Source: Desulfolutivibrio sulfodismutans DSM 3696 (GTDB taxonomy: Bacteria > Desulfobacterota > Desulfovibrionia > Desulfovibrionales > Desulfovibrionaceae). Taken from it: DNA of 64,000 nt. The notes under the pieces were generated by a model. That model ran no database searches. It worked only from the letters and a program-made list of their open reading frames with translations, and was not told where the DNA came from. How positions within the stretch are numbered: position 1 is the first letter of the stretch; each line of letters starts with the position of its first letter. The translations under genes and the position numbers were made by a program. Positions 26,700 to 35,182 of the stretch are shown one piece after another. The DNA is taken from assembly GCF_013376455.1 (NCBI RefSeq), contig NZ_CP045504.1, positions 186,001 to 250,000 of the forward strand, read 5' to 3'.

Positions 26700-27889
26700 G
26701 CGCGGGGGAGGGGACCGGGCTGCGCCTATACGTGCATGTGCCCTTTTGCCGGGCCAAGTGCGCCTACTGCGGGTTTTTCTCCAAGCCCATGGACATGGGG
26801 TTGCTGGAGGATTTCGTCTCGGCCCTGTGCCGGGAGATCCGGTATTACGCCAAGATTCATCCCCGGGCCGTGATCGAGACGCTCTATTTCGGCGGCGGCA
26901 CGCCGAGCCTGCTGCCGCCCTGGGCCTTGTCCCGGATCATGAAGGAGCTGCACAAGGCCTTCCGCTTCGGGCCGGGCCTGGAATTCACCTTCGAGGTCAA
27001 TCCGGATTCGGCCCTGGACGGGGCGTATCTGCGGCAACTGCTCGGATACGGCGTGGGTCGCCTAAGCATCGGGGTGCAAAGTCTGGATGACGAGATGCTG
27101 TTTTTGCTTGGCCGCCCCCACGACGCGGCCACGGCCCGGGCCGCCTATTTCGCCGCCCGCCAGGCCGGATTCGCCAACATCGGGCTGGATTTCTTGTGGG
27201 GCTTGCCCGGCCAGCGCCTCTCGCAGTGGCTGGCGACGCTCAAGGCGGCGGTGCGCCTGTCGCCGGAACACCTGTCCTGCTACGGGCTGACCCTGGAGCC
27301 GGGCACGCCGCTGACCGCCCGGATCGAGTCCGGGGAGCTGTCCCAGCCGCCCGAGGCCGAGCAGGCGGAGATGTTCGTACGCGGGGCGCAGTTTCTGGAG
27401 TCCGAGGGCTACCTGCACTACGAAATCTCCAATTTCGCGCGCATGGGGTTCGTCAGCCGCCACAACTCGGGCTATTGGGAAGGCCGGGACTATCTGGGGC
27501 TGGGGCCGTCGGCGGTGTCCACCATGGACGGACGGCGCTTCGAGAACCCCCGGGACATCGGTGGGTACGTGGCCCTGTCCCGGAAGGGGCGTTTCGGCGG
27601 GGACGCCAAGGAACTTTCGCCGGATGAACTGGTGCGGGAGATGGTCATGCTGTCGCTGCGCACCACCAAGGGCCTCGACCTGGCGGCCTACCGGGCCCGG
27701 GCGGGGCGGGATTTTTTGAAGGACAACGCCGGGCTGGTGCAGGCCCTGCGCCAAAACGAGCTGGTGCGCTTAAGCGCCGGACATCTGCGCCTGACCAAAA
27801 ACGGGCTTTTGGTCAGTAACGTGATCCTGGCCCGGTTGAGCTATGGCATGGCGGCGGGGAGCGGCGGGAGCGGGGGACGACAAGAGTGA
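26696..27889 (+). CDS. hemW: radical SAM protein HemW (coproporphyrinogen oxidase-like)
   Basis: A 397-residue radical-SAM protein. The cluster motif C-x3-C-x2-C lies at residues 17-24 in VHVPFCRAKCAYCGF, followed by YFGGGTPSLL and the substrate-barrel motifs RLSIGVQSLDDEML and GLDFLWGLPGQ. HemW proteins bind and insert heme into targets and lack coproporphyrinogen dehydrogenase activity. True HemN has an extra downstream cysteine (CxxxCxxCxC), whereas here CAYCGF has Gly-Phe, favouring HemW. It is translationally coupled to the CDF exporter, which has no obvious heme link. Confidence 0.9.
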   Translation: MSAGEGTGLRLYVHVPFCRAKCAYCGFFSKPMDMGLLEDFVSALCREIRYYAKIHPRAVIETLYFGGGTPSLLPPWALSRIMKELHKAFRFGPGLEFTFEVNPDSALDGAYLRQLLGYGVGRLSIGVQSLDDEMLFLLGRPHDAATARAAYFAARQAGFANIGLDFLWGLPGQRLSQWLATLKAAVRLSPEHLSCYGLTLEPGTPLTARIESGELSQPPEAEQAEMFVRGAQFLESEGYLHYEISNFARMGFVSRHNSGYWEGRDYLGLGPSAVSTMDGRRFENPRDIGGYVALSRKGRFGGDAKELSPDELVREMVMLSLRTTKGLDLAAYRARAGRDFLKDNAGLVQALRQNELVRLSAGHLRLTKNGLLVSNVILARLSYGMAAGSGGSGGRQE

Positions 27890-27997
27890 GGCGATGCGGC
27901 AACCTGTGAGTGGTGCGACTAAGGAAAGATCAGTCGGTGGTTATCCCTGTCAGCACAATTGGCAGATCATGTCGGAAGCGTCGCGGAAGGCATGCTC

Positions 27998-28028
27998 TTG
28001 ACTGAGATCGATTAGGTAACTATGTTAC
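27998..28028 (+). promoter_or_regulatory. promoter and palindromic operator of the MazEF-type operon
   Basis: TTGACT (27998-28003), a 17-base spacer and TATGTT (28021-28026) form a good sigma-70 promoter. A perfect inverted repeat GTAAC-TAT-GTTAC (28016-28028) covers the -10, which is where an antitoxin or toxin-antitoxin complex would bind for autorepression. The ATG of the antitoxin is 18 bases downstream of this site. Confidence 0.75.
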
Positions 28029-28046
28029 GAAAAAAGGGAAAAGATC

Positions 28047-28268
28047 ATGGCCGTGAGCATGTCCGATTCGAGCCGCAAGATGCGTCAGTACCGAGCCAGG
28101 ATGAAAGAAAAAGGGCTTCGCGCGGTGCAGATCTGGGTTCCGGATGTCCGGTCTCCCGACATTGCCGAGGCCTTGCGGCGGCAATCCCTGCTGGCGAGCA
28201 GCGCGCCGGACGAGCGCGAAATGCTCGATTTCCTTGAGAATGTGGGTGCTTGGGGCGACGCAGGATGA
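28047..28268 (+). CDS. MazE-family antitoxin (DUF3018-like)
   Basis: A 73-residue protein, MAVSMSDSSRKMRQYRARMKEKG onward (shown in part), with an N-terminal ribbon-helix-helix-like DNA-binding stretch containing RQYRARMKEKGLRAVQIWVPD and an acidic, flexible C-terminus (DEREMLDFLENVGAWGD) suited to wrap the toxin. AAAGGGAAAAG is the ribosome-binding site. The stop overlaps the toxin start in an ATGA junction, giving coupled translation with antitoxin first. The family is assigned by its resemblance to antitoxin MazE DUF3018 proteins. Confidence 0.85.
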   Translation: MAVSMSDSSRKMRQYRARMKEKGLRAVQIWVPDVRSPDIAEALRRQSLLASSAPDEREMLDFLENVGAWGDAG

Positions 28269-28588
28269 AACGTGGCGATGTCGTTGTGGTGGCCATGTCC
28301 GGGGATTATGGGAAAACACGTCCGGCCGTGGTGGTGCAAAACGATCTGGTGGGAGAGTGCCACGCCAGTGTCGTCGTCTGTCCGTTCTCCTCGCATCTGC
28401 TCGACGCGCCGCTTTTCCGCATCACGGTGCAGCCGCAGCCGCACACCGGACTTGCCGTCACGTCCCAGATCATGGTGGACAAGGTGACAGCCGTCAAACG
28501 GGAACGAATACGCAGTGTGGTGGGGCAACTCGATGTGGAAATGATGGTGCGTGTAAACCGAAGCTTGGCGTTGTGGCTTGGGCTATGA
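28265..28588 (+). CDS. mazF: MazF/PemK-type endoribonuclease toxin
   Basis: A 107-residue toxin with the PemK/MazF fold: MKRGDVVVVAMSGDYGKTRPAVVVQND, in which GDVVVV and the KTRPAVVVQ strand are diagnostic, then SVVVCPFSSH, SQIMVDKVTAVKRERI and the helix GQLDVEMMVRVNRSL. MazF enzymes cut single-stranded mRNA at short sequences; the active-site Arg (KTRP) and the Thr/Ser of the CPFSS strand are present. The preferred start is the ATG at 28265 overlapping the antitoxin, not the in-frame one five codons earlier. Confidence 0.9.
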   Translation: MKRGDVVVVAMSGDYGKTRPAVVVQNDLVGECHASVVVCPFSSHLLDAPLFRITVQPQPHTGLAVTSQIMVDKVTAVKRERIRSVVGQLDVEMMVRVNRSLALWLGL

Positions 28589-28633
28589 TCCCCGAGGCGC
28601 ATCTCCCGTCCCATTCGGAACGGAGAAGAGGCG

Positions 28634-30103
28634 TCACCCTGCGGGCAGCGCCGTGTTCGACGGCCGGGGGGCGGCCTGCGCCGTGGGCGCTTCGGGCGGC
28701 AGGTGCAGCGTGAAAAGCTCCACCGGGTCCGGGGCGCGGGGCGGTGCAAAGGTGTCCGGGCGCGGTTCGGGCTTGGCCTGGGCCACGGATTTTGGTTTCG
28801 CCGCGTCCTGCATCATGGCCAAAAGCGGCTCCACCTGGGCCTTAAAGGCCGCCATCTTCCCGGCCGGGACCGGGTCGGCCGTGATCTTGGGATTCTCCAA
28901 GATGTTGATGGCCTGCCCGTTTTTATACATCCGAAAATCCAGATGCGGCCCCGTGGCGTAGCCTGTGGACCCCACATAGCCGATGACATCGCCCTGGCGC
29001 ACGGCCTTGCCTTTGGCGATGCCCTTGGCGAAGCCGCTGAAGTGGTTGTAGCGGGTGGTGTAGGTCTGGTTGTGCTTGACGGTCACATAGTTTCCGGCCG
29101 CGTGGTTGTATCCCTTCTCCACCACCACGCCGTTCCCCACGCTCCACACCGGCGTCCCGGCCGGGGCGGCGTAGTCGACGCCCAGATGCGGTTTGCGCAC
29201 GTGGAGGATGGGATGCAGGCGGCTGTGGGTGAATCCTGACGAGATGCGGCGAAAAGAAAGTGGGGCGCGCAAAAACGCCTTGCGCAGGGCCTGCCCCTTC
29301 TCGTCGAAGTAGCCGCCCTTGCCGGATTTTTCTGCGAAGTGAAAAGCCCGGGAGGTCTTGCCCTGGTTGGTGAATTCCGCCGCCAGGATGCGCCCGTATC
29401 CCAGGAAGACGTCCCCGGCGTAACGTTTCTCCACCACCACCTTGAAGGTGTCTCCCCGGCGCAGATCCTTGCAGAAGTCGATGTCCCAGGCGAAAATGTC
29501 GGCCAGGCTCACGGCCAGTTCGGCATCCTCCCCGGCCTTTTTCACGGCCTCGAAAAGATTCTGCTCAATGGTCCCCGAGGCGGCTTCGGCCCGGAAGTGC
29601 TGCGGTTCGGCCTCGATGTCGATGAGGTATTCGCCCCGTTCGGCCCGGATGACCAGCCGTTCCACAGGGCTTATGACATATTCGAAGGAGACGAATTCCC
29701 CGTCCCGGGTGGTGATGCGGTAGCTTTGTCCGGCCTGGATGCGCGACAACCGGAACTCGCGGCTCTCCTTTGAAAGGCGCTTCAGGTCCGCCGGATCGAT
29801 GTGCCTGCCCAGGATGGCGGCCATGGTGTCGCCCGGGGCGATGACGCCCTCGGTGACCTGTTCGGTGGGGCCGCAGGAGGCGTCGGGTTCGAAAAGGCCG
29901 TCCGGGGAGATTTTGGTGAAGAGCTCCGTGGGCGGACAGGAGGCGTCTTCAGGATCCTGCTGCATGGCGGCGACGACAAAGAAAAAGGCCCCGATCACGC
30001 AGGTTGCGAAAAGGGCCGCCCCCATCCGGGGCATGGAGAAAAAACGCCGGAAAACGGGGTGCTCCGACAGGCGTTTTTGTGGAATGTTGCCTGGTATCCT
30101 CAT
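28634..30103 (-). CDS. M23-family murein endopeptidase, MepM/Csd3-like
   Basis: A 489-residue membrane-anchored or secreted peptidoglycan hydrolase. A basic N-terminus and one hydrophobic segment (about residues 30-47) are followed by an OapA/Csd3-like N-terminal region starting APGDTMAAILGRHIDPADL, a second domain, and the LytM peptidase domain with HPILHVRKPHLGVDYAAPAGTP. The last zinc motif is GPHLDFRMY, an H-x-D form instead of the usual H-x-H. A Pro-rich tail ends the protein. I chose the ATG at 30103, with AAGG 7 bases upstream, over one 11 codons earlier. A promoter sits just upstream. Confidence 0.88.
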   Translation of the reverse strand: MRIPGNIPQKRLSEHPVFRRFFSMPRMGAALFATCVIGAFFFVVAAMQQDPEDASCPPTELFTKISPDGLFEPDASCGPTEQVTEGVIAPGDTMAAILGRHIDPADLKRLSKESREFRLSRIQAGQSYRITTRDGEFVSFEYVISPVERLVIRAERGEYLIDIEAEPQHFRAEAASGTIEQNLFEAVKKAGEDAELAVSLADIFAWDIDFCKDLRRGDTFKVVVEKRYAGDVFLGYGRILAAEFTNQGKTSRAFHFAEKSGKGGYFDEKGQALRKAFLRAPLSFRRISSGFTHSRLHPILHVRKPHLGVDYAAPAGTPVWSVGNGVVVEKGYNHAAGNYVTVKHNQTYTTRYNHFSGFAKGIAKGKAVRQGDVIGYVGSTGYATGPHLDFRMYKNGQAINILENPKITADPVPAGKMAAFKAQVEPLLAMMQDAAKPKSVAQAKPEPRPDTFAPPRAPDPVELFTLHLPPEAPTAQAAPRPSNTALPAG

Positions 30104-30136
30104 GTCTGCCTTGTTTTTTGTGCAAGTGCTTGGCAT

Positions 30137-30165
30137 AGGCTACACGACATGGCGCCTCTTGTCCA
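30137..30165 (-). promoter_or_regulatory. putative promoter of the M23 peptidase gene
   Basis: On the minus strand TGGACA (30165-30160) and TAGCCT (30142-30137) are separated by 17 bases, about 27-30 bases ahead of the chosen ATG. The -35 matches 5 of 6 and the -10 3 of 6. Confidence 0.45.
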
Positions 30166-30498
30166 GGCCTGGGGAAAGATTTTGATGACCTCGTGGGGAT
30201 CGGGGACGGATTGCCTGATCGCCGTGCCGCTGGCGGTGAAGCGGGGCGTGTTGCAGTGACCATGGGTGGTGGCATATACTGGACTGCTGCTGAACGGAAA
30301 TGTGAGCCATGTTGTCGCATGCGAAAGTGCGTAAATATACGCTTGAAGTATGCAACGGATGGAGAATATGCATGAGGTAGCCATATCATGACAGTCAAGC
30401 GGCCATGATGCGGATGTCCCGGCCGGGCAGGCCACTTTTGGACGGTTGCAGCACGGGGGAAAGCCGTGTCGCGTCATGGCGGCGGCATCCATGGCGGA
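30166..30498. other. intergenic region, nothing clear
   Basis: The remainder of the gap between the M23 gene start and the stop of the secreted repeat protein. Its middle (about 30270-30390) is more AT-rich than the surroundings and carries short A/T runs, but I see no convincing gene, hairpin terminator or known RNA. Confidence 0.4.
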
Positions 30499-31011
30499 TT
30501 ATTTGGCTTTGACCCGGCCCTGATAGTTCCCGGAGGCGTCATAGACGCGAAATCCGCCCTTGCCGTCGGGGGTCAGGGTCTTGGTGTGCTTGCCCAGGCT
30601 GTCAAAGGTGCGATAACCGCCCCGGCCGTCGGCCTTGACGCGCCCCGTGAATTGCCCGGACGGGTCGGACAGGCGCATGTCGCCTGCGCCGTTGCTGTGG
30701 ACGCGTCCGGCTGGCTTGCTCTTTTCGTCTGTGATTTTCATGTCCTTCCCGTTCCCGGTGACCGTGCTCCGGGGCGCGCCCTGGGGGGCGGTGATCGTGG
30801 CCTTGCGGGTGGCGTCGGGGATGGGTTCGATGCCTTTTTCCCGCATGTGCTCCACAAAGCCGGAGGAGGGCGCCTGACGGCGGTGCTGGGATGTGTCCGG
30901 GGCGTTGCCTTTTTGCTGGAGCGATTTGAACAGGGATGGCTCTTCAGCGGCGTATGCCGGGGAAGCGGCCTGAAGCAGGCAAAGCAGGATGACAAGGTGA
31001 CACGGTCCCAT
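30499..31011 (-). CDS. small secreted protein with four 21-residue repeats
   Basis: A 170-residue protein of unknown function. From the ATG at 31011 it begins MGPCHLVILLCLLQAASPAYA, a clear signal peptide with AYA-A cleavage; the frame is open upstream but that part is not protein-like. The C-terminal half (about residues 85-170) is four tandem 21-residue units with the pattern GRV-x-DG-x-GG-x-R-x-D-x-G, for example GRVKADGRGGYRTFDSLGK and TLTPDGKGGFRVYDASGNY. The pattern suggests a small beta-rich, YD- or RHS-like repeat structure in the periplasm. It is divergent from rubredoxin. Confidence 0.75.
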   Translation of the reverse strand: MGPCHLVILLCLLQAASPAYAAEEPSLFKSLQQKGNAPDTSQHRRQAPSSGFVEHMREKGIEPIPDATRKATITAPQGAPRSTVTGNGKDMKITDEKSKPAGRVHSNGAGDMRLSDPSGQFTGRVKADGRGGYRTFDSLGKHTKTLTPDGKGGFRVYDASGNYQGRVKAK

Positions 31012-31159
31012 GGGTATGACCCAAGCAAATCGCGTTCCGAAACGGCCGCACCGGCGGGACGGACAGGGAAATAAAAAACGGTTGGGCCATGGATGTGGGG
31101 CTTGAAGCCCGGCGGACGTGGCGGTACACAACCCCTGCGGCACAAGGAGGCCGCAGGAT

Positions 31160-31336
31160 ATGATGCGCTACATGTGTCTTTTATGCGGCTATACGTATGA
31201 TCCTAAACGGGGTGACCCCAAGGGCGGGCTTGAGCCGGGGACGGATCTGGCCACCGCGCCTCAGGAGTGGGTCTGTCCCCGGTGCGGCGCGGGACAGGAT
31301 GCGTTCGCCATGCGCGATGATGATGACGAGGAGTGA
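31160..31336 (+). CDS. rubredoxin
   Basis: A 58-residue iron protein that carries single electrons through an Fe(Cys)4 site. The ligands are two C-x2-C pairs, MCLLCGYTYDP and WVCPRCGAGQDAF. The core follows the family (YDP, GDPKGGLEPGTDL, P-x-x-WVCPRCG), but the usual Lys-x-x-Phe after the second pair reads AGQDAF, and the tail is a run of acidic residues (RDDDDEE). I chose the ATG at 31160, 9 bases after a perfect AAGGAGG; the ATG immediately following is also possible. In anaerobes rubredoxins feed oxygen and superoxide reductases; no such partner is adjacent. Confidence 0.95.
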   Translation: MMRYMCLLCGYTYDPKRGDPKGGLEPGTDLATAPQEWVCPRCGAGQDAFAMRDDDDEE

Positions 31337-31350
31337 CCCAGCCGGGAGGC

Positions 31351-32820
31351 TCAGCCTTCCCGGATGATCAGATGGGCCAGATCGTGGCGGGTGGTGAGCT
31401 GCTGCTTGTACCGCCTGGCCTCCTGCATGGAGGAGAAGGAACCGATCATCACCCGGTACCAGACGCCCTTGTCCCCCAGGTCGGCGGTGACCACCCGGGC
31501 CGGAACCCCGATTCTTTCCAGTTTCCTGGCCCGGGTTTTGGCCTCGTCAGCGGTTTGGAAGGAGCTTTCCTGGAGGGTCAGTTCACCATGGCCCGGCACG
31601 CTGCTTTCCGCGACGGCCGTCGTGACGGCGGGAGCGACTGGGGGCAGGGCCGGACGGCGTGACGCCGACTGGGAAAGGACCGGGGCCGACGTGGGCTGAA
31701 AGGGCTTGGGGACGTACACGGCGCTTGGGGCGGGCGTCTGCCGGGAGGCGGTTTCGACGGCCGCCGGACGGGGCAGGGGCGGCGCGGCCTTTGCCCGCAG
31801 TTGCGGCCCGGAGACCGGCACGATGGTGGCCTGTGATTCGTCGATGGCGGCCACGAGCGCCGTGTTGGGGGCGGAGGCAGGGGGGGACGGCGAGAAGACC
31901 GTCCCGATTTGCGGATCGGCCAGGGTGATGCGGGCCGAGGAGGCACGGCCCCTGCGCCTGCGCTCGGACTTTTCGGCCAGATAGGTTTTTTGTCCGGGGG
32001 CGGAAAAGCTTGCCTCCAGAATCTTTTGGGTCTCCCGGTTGCGCACCTGCCAACTTCTGCCGCCCAGGACCACGGCGATGATCCGCGTGTCGCCGCGCTT
32101 GGAGGTGGCCACGATGTTGTAGCCCGAGGCGGCCACCCAGCCGGTCTTGATGCCGTCCACGCCGTCGCAATTCTGCAAAAGCTTGTTGCTGTTGTATCGG
32201 GTGCTGTTGCCATGCCGGATGGCGGTCTTGGAATGGTGTTCCAGGGATTGCGGAAAGCGTTTGAGATAGGAGGCGGCCAGCTTCATCATATCCCGGGCCG
32301 TGGTGAACTGTCCGGGCGAGGGCAGTCCGTTGGGATTTTCAAAGGTGGTGGAGGACATGCCCAGTTCCCGGGCCTTGCGGTTCATGCGGCCGACAAAGGA
32401 TTCCACGCCGCCAAGATGTTCGGCGACGGCGATGCAGGCGTCGTTGCCCGAGGCCACGGCCATTCCGTCCAGGAGCTCCCGTACGGTGACCTTTTCCCCG
32501 GCCCGCAGGCGCATGCTCGATCCGCCGGTTGCGGCGGCCCTGGCGCTGATTTTCACCTGATCCGAAGGGCGCAGGCGTCCGGCTTCAATGTCTTCGAACA
32601 CCAGATACATGGTCATGATCTTGGTGATGGAGGCGGGCGGAATGCGGCGGTCGGCGTCTTGTTCGTGGAGTACGGCGCCCGTGCCGAAATCCATGACCAT
32701 GGCTGCCCGGACGTCGAGTTCACCGGGGGCCGCCTTGGCCTTGGATTTGGCCATGGCCTGGGAGGCGGAGCCGTGAACCAGGATGGCGATGAAAAAAAGA
32801 ATCTGGAAAATCCGGCGCAT
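31351..32820 (-). CDS. dacA: D-alanyl-D-alanine carboxypeptidase (PBP5/DacA type) with SPOR domain
   Basis: A 489-residue penicillin-binding protein that trims the terminal D-Ala from peptidoglycan stem peptides. From the ATG at 32820 (GGGGGAAAGG upstream) it has a signal peptide MRRIFQILFFIAILVHGSASQAMA (given as two halves: MRRIFQILFFIAILV and HGSASQAMA). Catalytic motifs are SITK, SGN and KTGW. A Pro/Ala-rich linker of about 120 residues joins a C-terminal SPOR domain (ESSFQTADEAKTRARKLE to MIGSFSSMQEARRYKQQL), which binds denuded septal glycan and would take the enzyme to the division site. The SPOR domain replaces the membrane-anchoring helix of PBP5. Convergent with rubredoxin, 14 bases between stops. 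Confidence 0.93.
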   Translation of the reverse strand: MRRIFQILFFIAILVHGSASQAMAKSKAKAAPGELDVRAAMVMDFGTGAVLHEQDADRRIPPASITKIMTMYLVFEDIEAGRLRPSDQVKISARAAATGGSSMRLRAGEKVTVRELLDGMAVASGNDACIAVAEHLGGVESFVGRMNRKARELGMSSTTFENPNGLPSPGQFTTARDMMKLAASYLKRFPQSLEHHSKTAIRHGNSTRYNSNKLLQNCDGVDGIKTGWVAASGYNIVATSKRGDTRIIAVVLGGRSWQVRNRETQKILEASFSAPGQKTYLAEKSERRRRGRASSARITLADPQIGTVFSPSPPASAPNTALVAAIDESQATIVPVSGPQLRAKAAPPLPRPAAVETASRQTPAPSAVYVPKPFQPTSAPVLSQSASRRPALPPVAPAVTTAVAESSVPGHGELTLQESSFQTADEAKTRARKLERIGVPARVVTADLGDKGVWYRVMIGSFSSMQEARRYKQQLTTRHDLAHLIIREG

Positions 32821-33283
32821 GCCTTTCCCCCCTGTGCGAGTCGCCCATTGCGTGATGCGATGTGAAAAATCCCCCGTAGAGAGGCAGCATGAACCATGCC
32901 AGACATGGGCAGCGCCCCTGATCCTGCTTCCGGCGGCCAGGATACGCCCCGCTCGCGAGGGCGGCGAGCCTGGCTGCGGCGTGCGGGGGGGGAGAGAACA
33001 GACCGGGGGACAGAGGGGGCGCGTTTCATTTTTTAAGAAAATGAACACGGATGGGCGACATTGTTTTACGGCAGGTTCAGGGCGGTCGCCCGAATGGCGT
33101 TGGGTCTTCCCCCGTGCCTGACGTGGAGGCTGGCGGATGCGGGGCGGCGCAAGCGCGTCGGGGGACATCCACCCCATTGACAGCACAGGCAGGGGGAAAT
33201 AGGAAGCATTCCTTTGGAACGGCGGTTTACGTATCGCCCGAGACCCTTCACGCCCCAAGCGCCCCCGGAGCTTTTTTCCCGCT
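32821..33283. other. divergent intergenic region between dacA and the SGNH-like gene
   Basis: A 463-base region. It contains an AT-rich hairpin, GTTTCATTTT (33023-33032) with AAAATGAAC (33037-33045), and a plus-strand promoter candidate listed separately. No gene or known RNA was recognised. GC-rich low-complexity stretches at 32930-33020 look like unconstrained spacer. Confidence 0.45.
33177..33205 (+). promoter_or_regulatory. putative promoter of the SGNH-like gene
   Basis: A perfect TTGACA (33177-33182), a 17-base spacer and TAGGAA (33200-33205) lie about 80 bases before the ATG at 33284. The -10 matches only 3 of 6. Confidence 0.42.
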
Positions 33284-34546
33284 ATGATCAAACGCAAGAC
33301 CTTCTATGTATCGGCACTGGTGCTTTTGCCGGTGATTTTTCTTGAATTGGCGTCGTACGTCATGCTCTTTGCGCTGTTTGACGGCCCGGCCCGGGTCAGG
33401 GAAAGCCGCGAGTCCCTTGTCTCCGTGGACACCACCCAGGCCGGACTCATTTCCGCCGGACGGACCAAGCAGTTTCAATACATTCTGCATCCCTATATGG
33501 GGTTCGTGTATGACGCCACCTACAATGCCGCCGTGGGCCCATACGGCTTTGTGGGCGACGACATCGTGGCCGAAGTTGCGGACGGCAACTACAATGTCGT
33601 GGTGACCGGCGGCTCTGTGGCGGGAAATTTTTATGTCATGGAGTTTTATGAACTTAAAAAACGGCTCCAGGCCATCCCCGCCCTGGCCGGGAAAAAGATC
33701 AACATGGCCTGCATCGCCACGGCCGGATACAAGCAGCCCCAGCAGCTTTTGTCCGTGGCCTATCTGCTGTCCCTCGGGGCGCGCATCGACCTGCTCGTCA
33801 ATATTGACGGATTCAACGAGATGGTCATTCCACTGACCGAGAACCAGCCCGAGGGCATTTCCGTCTTCTATCCCACCATGTGGAAGGATTTGACCGACGA
33901 CCTGGGAGATTCCCGGCAACGAATACTGATTGGCGAGCTGAGCCTGGTGGACGCGGCCCGAACCACCCTGGCCAAATGGTTTTCCTGGCCCGGGATCGAT
34001 TGGTCCATGACCGCGAACCTGACCTGGTTTCTTTTGGACAACGTCTTGTCCGGCCAGGCCCGGGAGAAGGTCAACGAGTTGGAACGCACCAGCGGGGCGC
34101 TCAAGGTCTTTCAGAAAGGCCCCCCGGATCGGGGCGACCGGGATGCGGTTCAGGAACGCCTCGCCGACGCCTGGGGCACGTCCAGCCGCCTTCTGGGGGA
34201 ATTGGCCAAATCCGGTGAATTCGCCTACGTGCATGTGCTGCAACCCAACCAGTATGTGCCGGGGTCCAAGCCCCTGTCGGAAAACGAAAAAAAAATCGCC
34301 ATCAGCCCGACTCCGGGCATGGCCGAAACCACCGCCCAGGGGTACGAGCGGCTGGCGCAGCGCATTGCGGACATCGAACAGGCGCAGATTCCCTTTCTCG
34401 ACGCCACCATGATTTTCCAAAACGTCACCGAGGATGTCTATTTTGACACCTGTTGCCATTTCAACAAGCTCGGCAACGACATCCTGCTGGACGCCATCAT
34501 GGGGTTTTTAGGGAAAACGGTCTATTCCCCGAAAAAGGCCGACTAG
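33284..34546 (+). CDS. SGNH/GDSL-hydrolase-like membrane-anchored protein
   Basis: A 420-residue protein with an N-terminal membrane anchor (residues 5-29). The remainder is extracytoplasmic and resembles the SGNH hydrolase fold: block I-like VVVTGGSVAGNFY with a Ser, a later GKKINMACIATAGYKQPQQL, VNIDGFNEM (block III position), and a C-terminal DTCCHFNKLGNDILLDAI that fits the block V D-x-x-H with His after Asp and two cysteines. AlgX/DltD-like proteins of this form acetylate or deacetylate extracellular polysaccharide, but no such operon is visible, so the substrate is unknown. Isolated gene, convergent with the next one. Confidence 0.7.
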   Translation: MIKRKTFYVSALVLLPVIFLELASYVMLFALFDGPARVRESRESLVSVDTTQAGLISAGRTKQFQYILHPYMGFVYDATYNAAVGPYGFVGDDIVAEVADGNYNVVVTGGSVAGNFYVMEFYELKKRLQAIPALAGKKINMACIATAGYKQPQQLLSVAYLLSLGARIDLLVNIDGFNEMVIPLTENQPEGISVFYPTMWKDLTDDLGDSRQRILIGELSLVDAARTTLAKWFSWPGIDWSMTANLTWFLLDNVLSGQAREKVNELERTSGALKVFQKGPPDRGDRDAVQERLADAWGTSSRLLGELAKSGEFAYVHVLQPNQYVPGSKPLSENEKKIAISPTPGMAETTAQGYERLAQRIADIEQAQIPFLDATMIFQNVTEDVYFDTCCHFNKLGNDILLDAIMGFLGKTVYSPKKAD

Positions 34547-34669
34547 GCAGCCACGACGGCCTTGCGACCCGGTTGGGTTCTGATCATGGCGGACCTCCAG
34601 GCTTCCTCGCAAGGAGGCCTAAGGCGTTCTGCCGCGCCTCGGAGAACCCGCCGCCAGCAAGCTGCCGCA

Positions 34670-35182
34670 CTACATTTCGAGATAGACCCAGGTCATGGTC
34701 AGGGAGCGGAAGGCATGGAAGGCGGCCTGTCCGGCCGTGCGGTCCAGGCGGGCCAGCATGAGCAGATCCAGGCCTCCCTGGTCGTTGATGGTATAGCCCT
34801 GAACCGGCCCCCCGGTTTTTTTTGCGTCGAAGGGGACGATGATGGTCGCGGGTTGGGCCAGGGATGGGGCCTGTCCGAACTCGATTACCGCCGCCATGCC
34901 TGAGGGTATGCCCGCCGGGAGGGATAAGGTTCCGTCGTTGCAGCCCACCCGCACGATGACCTCCTGGTCCAATGCACCAGCCGGAATTTCCAGAATCATG
35001 CCTTCCAGGGGCGATCCCGAACCCTGGATTTCCAACCGGCCCCCCTGGGGGCCGATGTTTTTTTCAGCCAAAAATCGGGTGGTTCCAAATGTGAAGTGGG
35101 CCGCCTGATCCGATGTCCCCGTCTGTCCCATGATGCCCCCGGTCAGGACGAGAAGGCACAGCAGTGCGAGCGTTTTTCGCAT
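34670..35182 (-). CDS. secreted protein with ZU5-like domain
   Basis: A 170-residue protein of unknown function starting with a signal peptide (MRKTLALLCLLVLTGGIMGQ). The core IGPQGGRLEIQG through MILEIPAGALDQEVIVRVG is the pattern of ZU5-like beta-sandwich domains, in which IPAGAL(D/S) precedes a beta strand. No catalytic motif is visible. A similar stretch forms the N-terminus of the next gene upstream in transcription (35482-37500), so the two probably arose from a common secreted module. GAGGAGG precedes the ATG. Confidence 0.7.
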   Translation of the reverse strand: MRKTLALLCLLVLTGGIMGQTGTSDQAAHFTFGTTRFLAEKNIGPQGGRLEIQGSGSPLEGMILEIPAGALDQEVIVRVGCNDGTLSLPAGIPSGMAAVIEFGQAPSLAQPATIIVPFDAKKTGGPVQGYTINDQGGLDLLMLARLDRTAGQAAFHAFRSLTMTWVYLEM

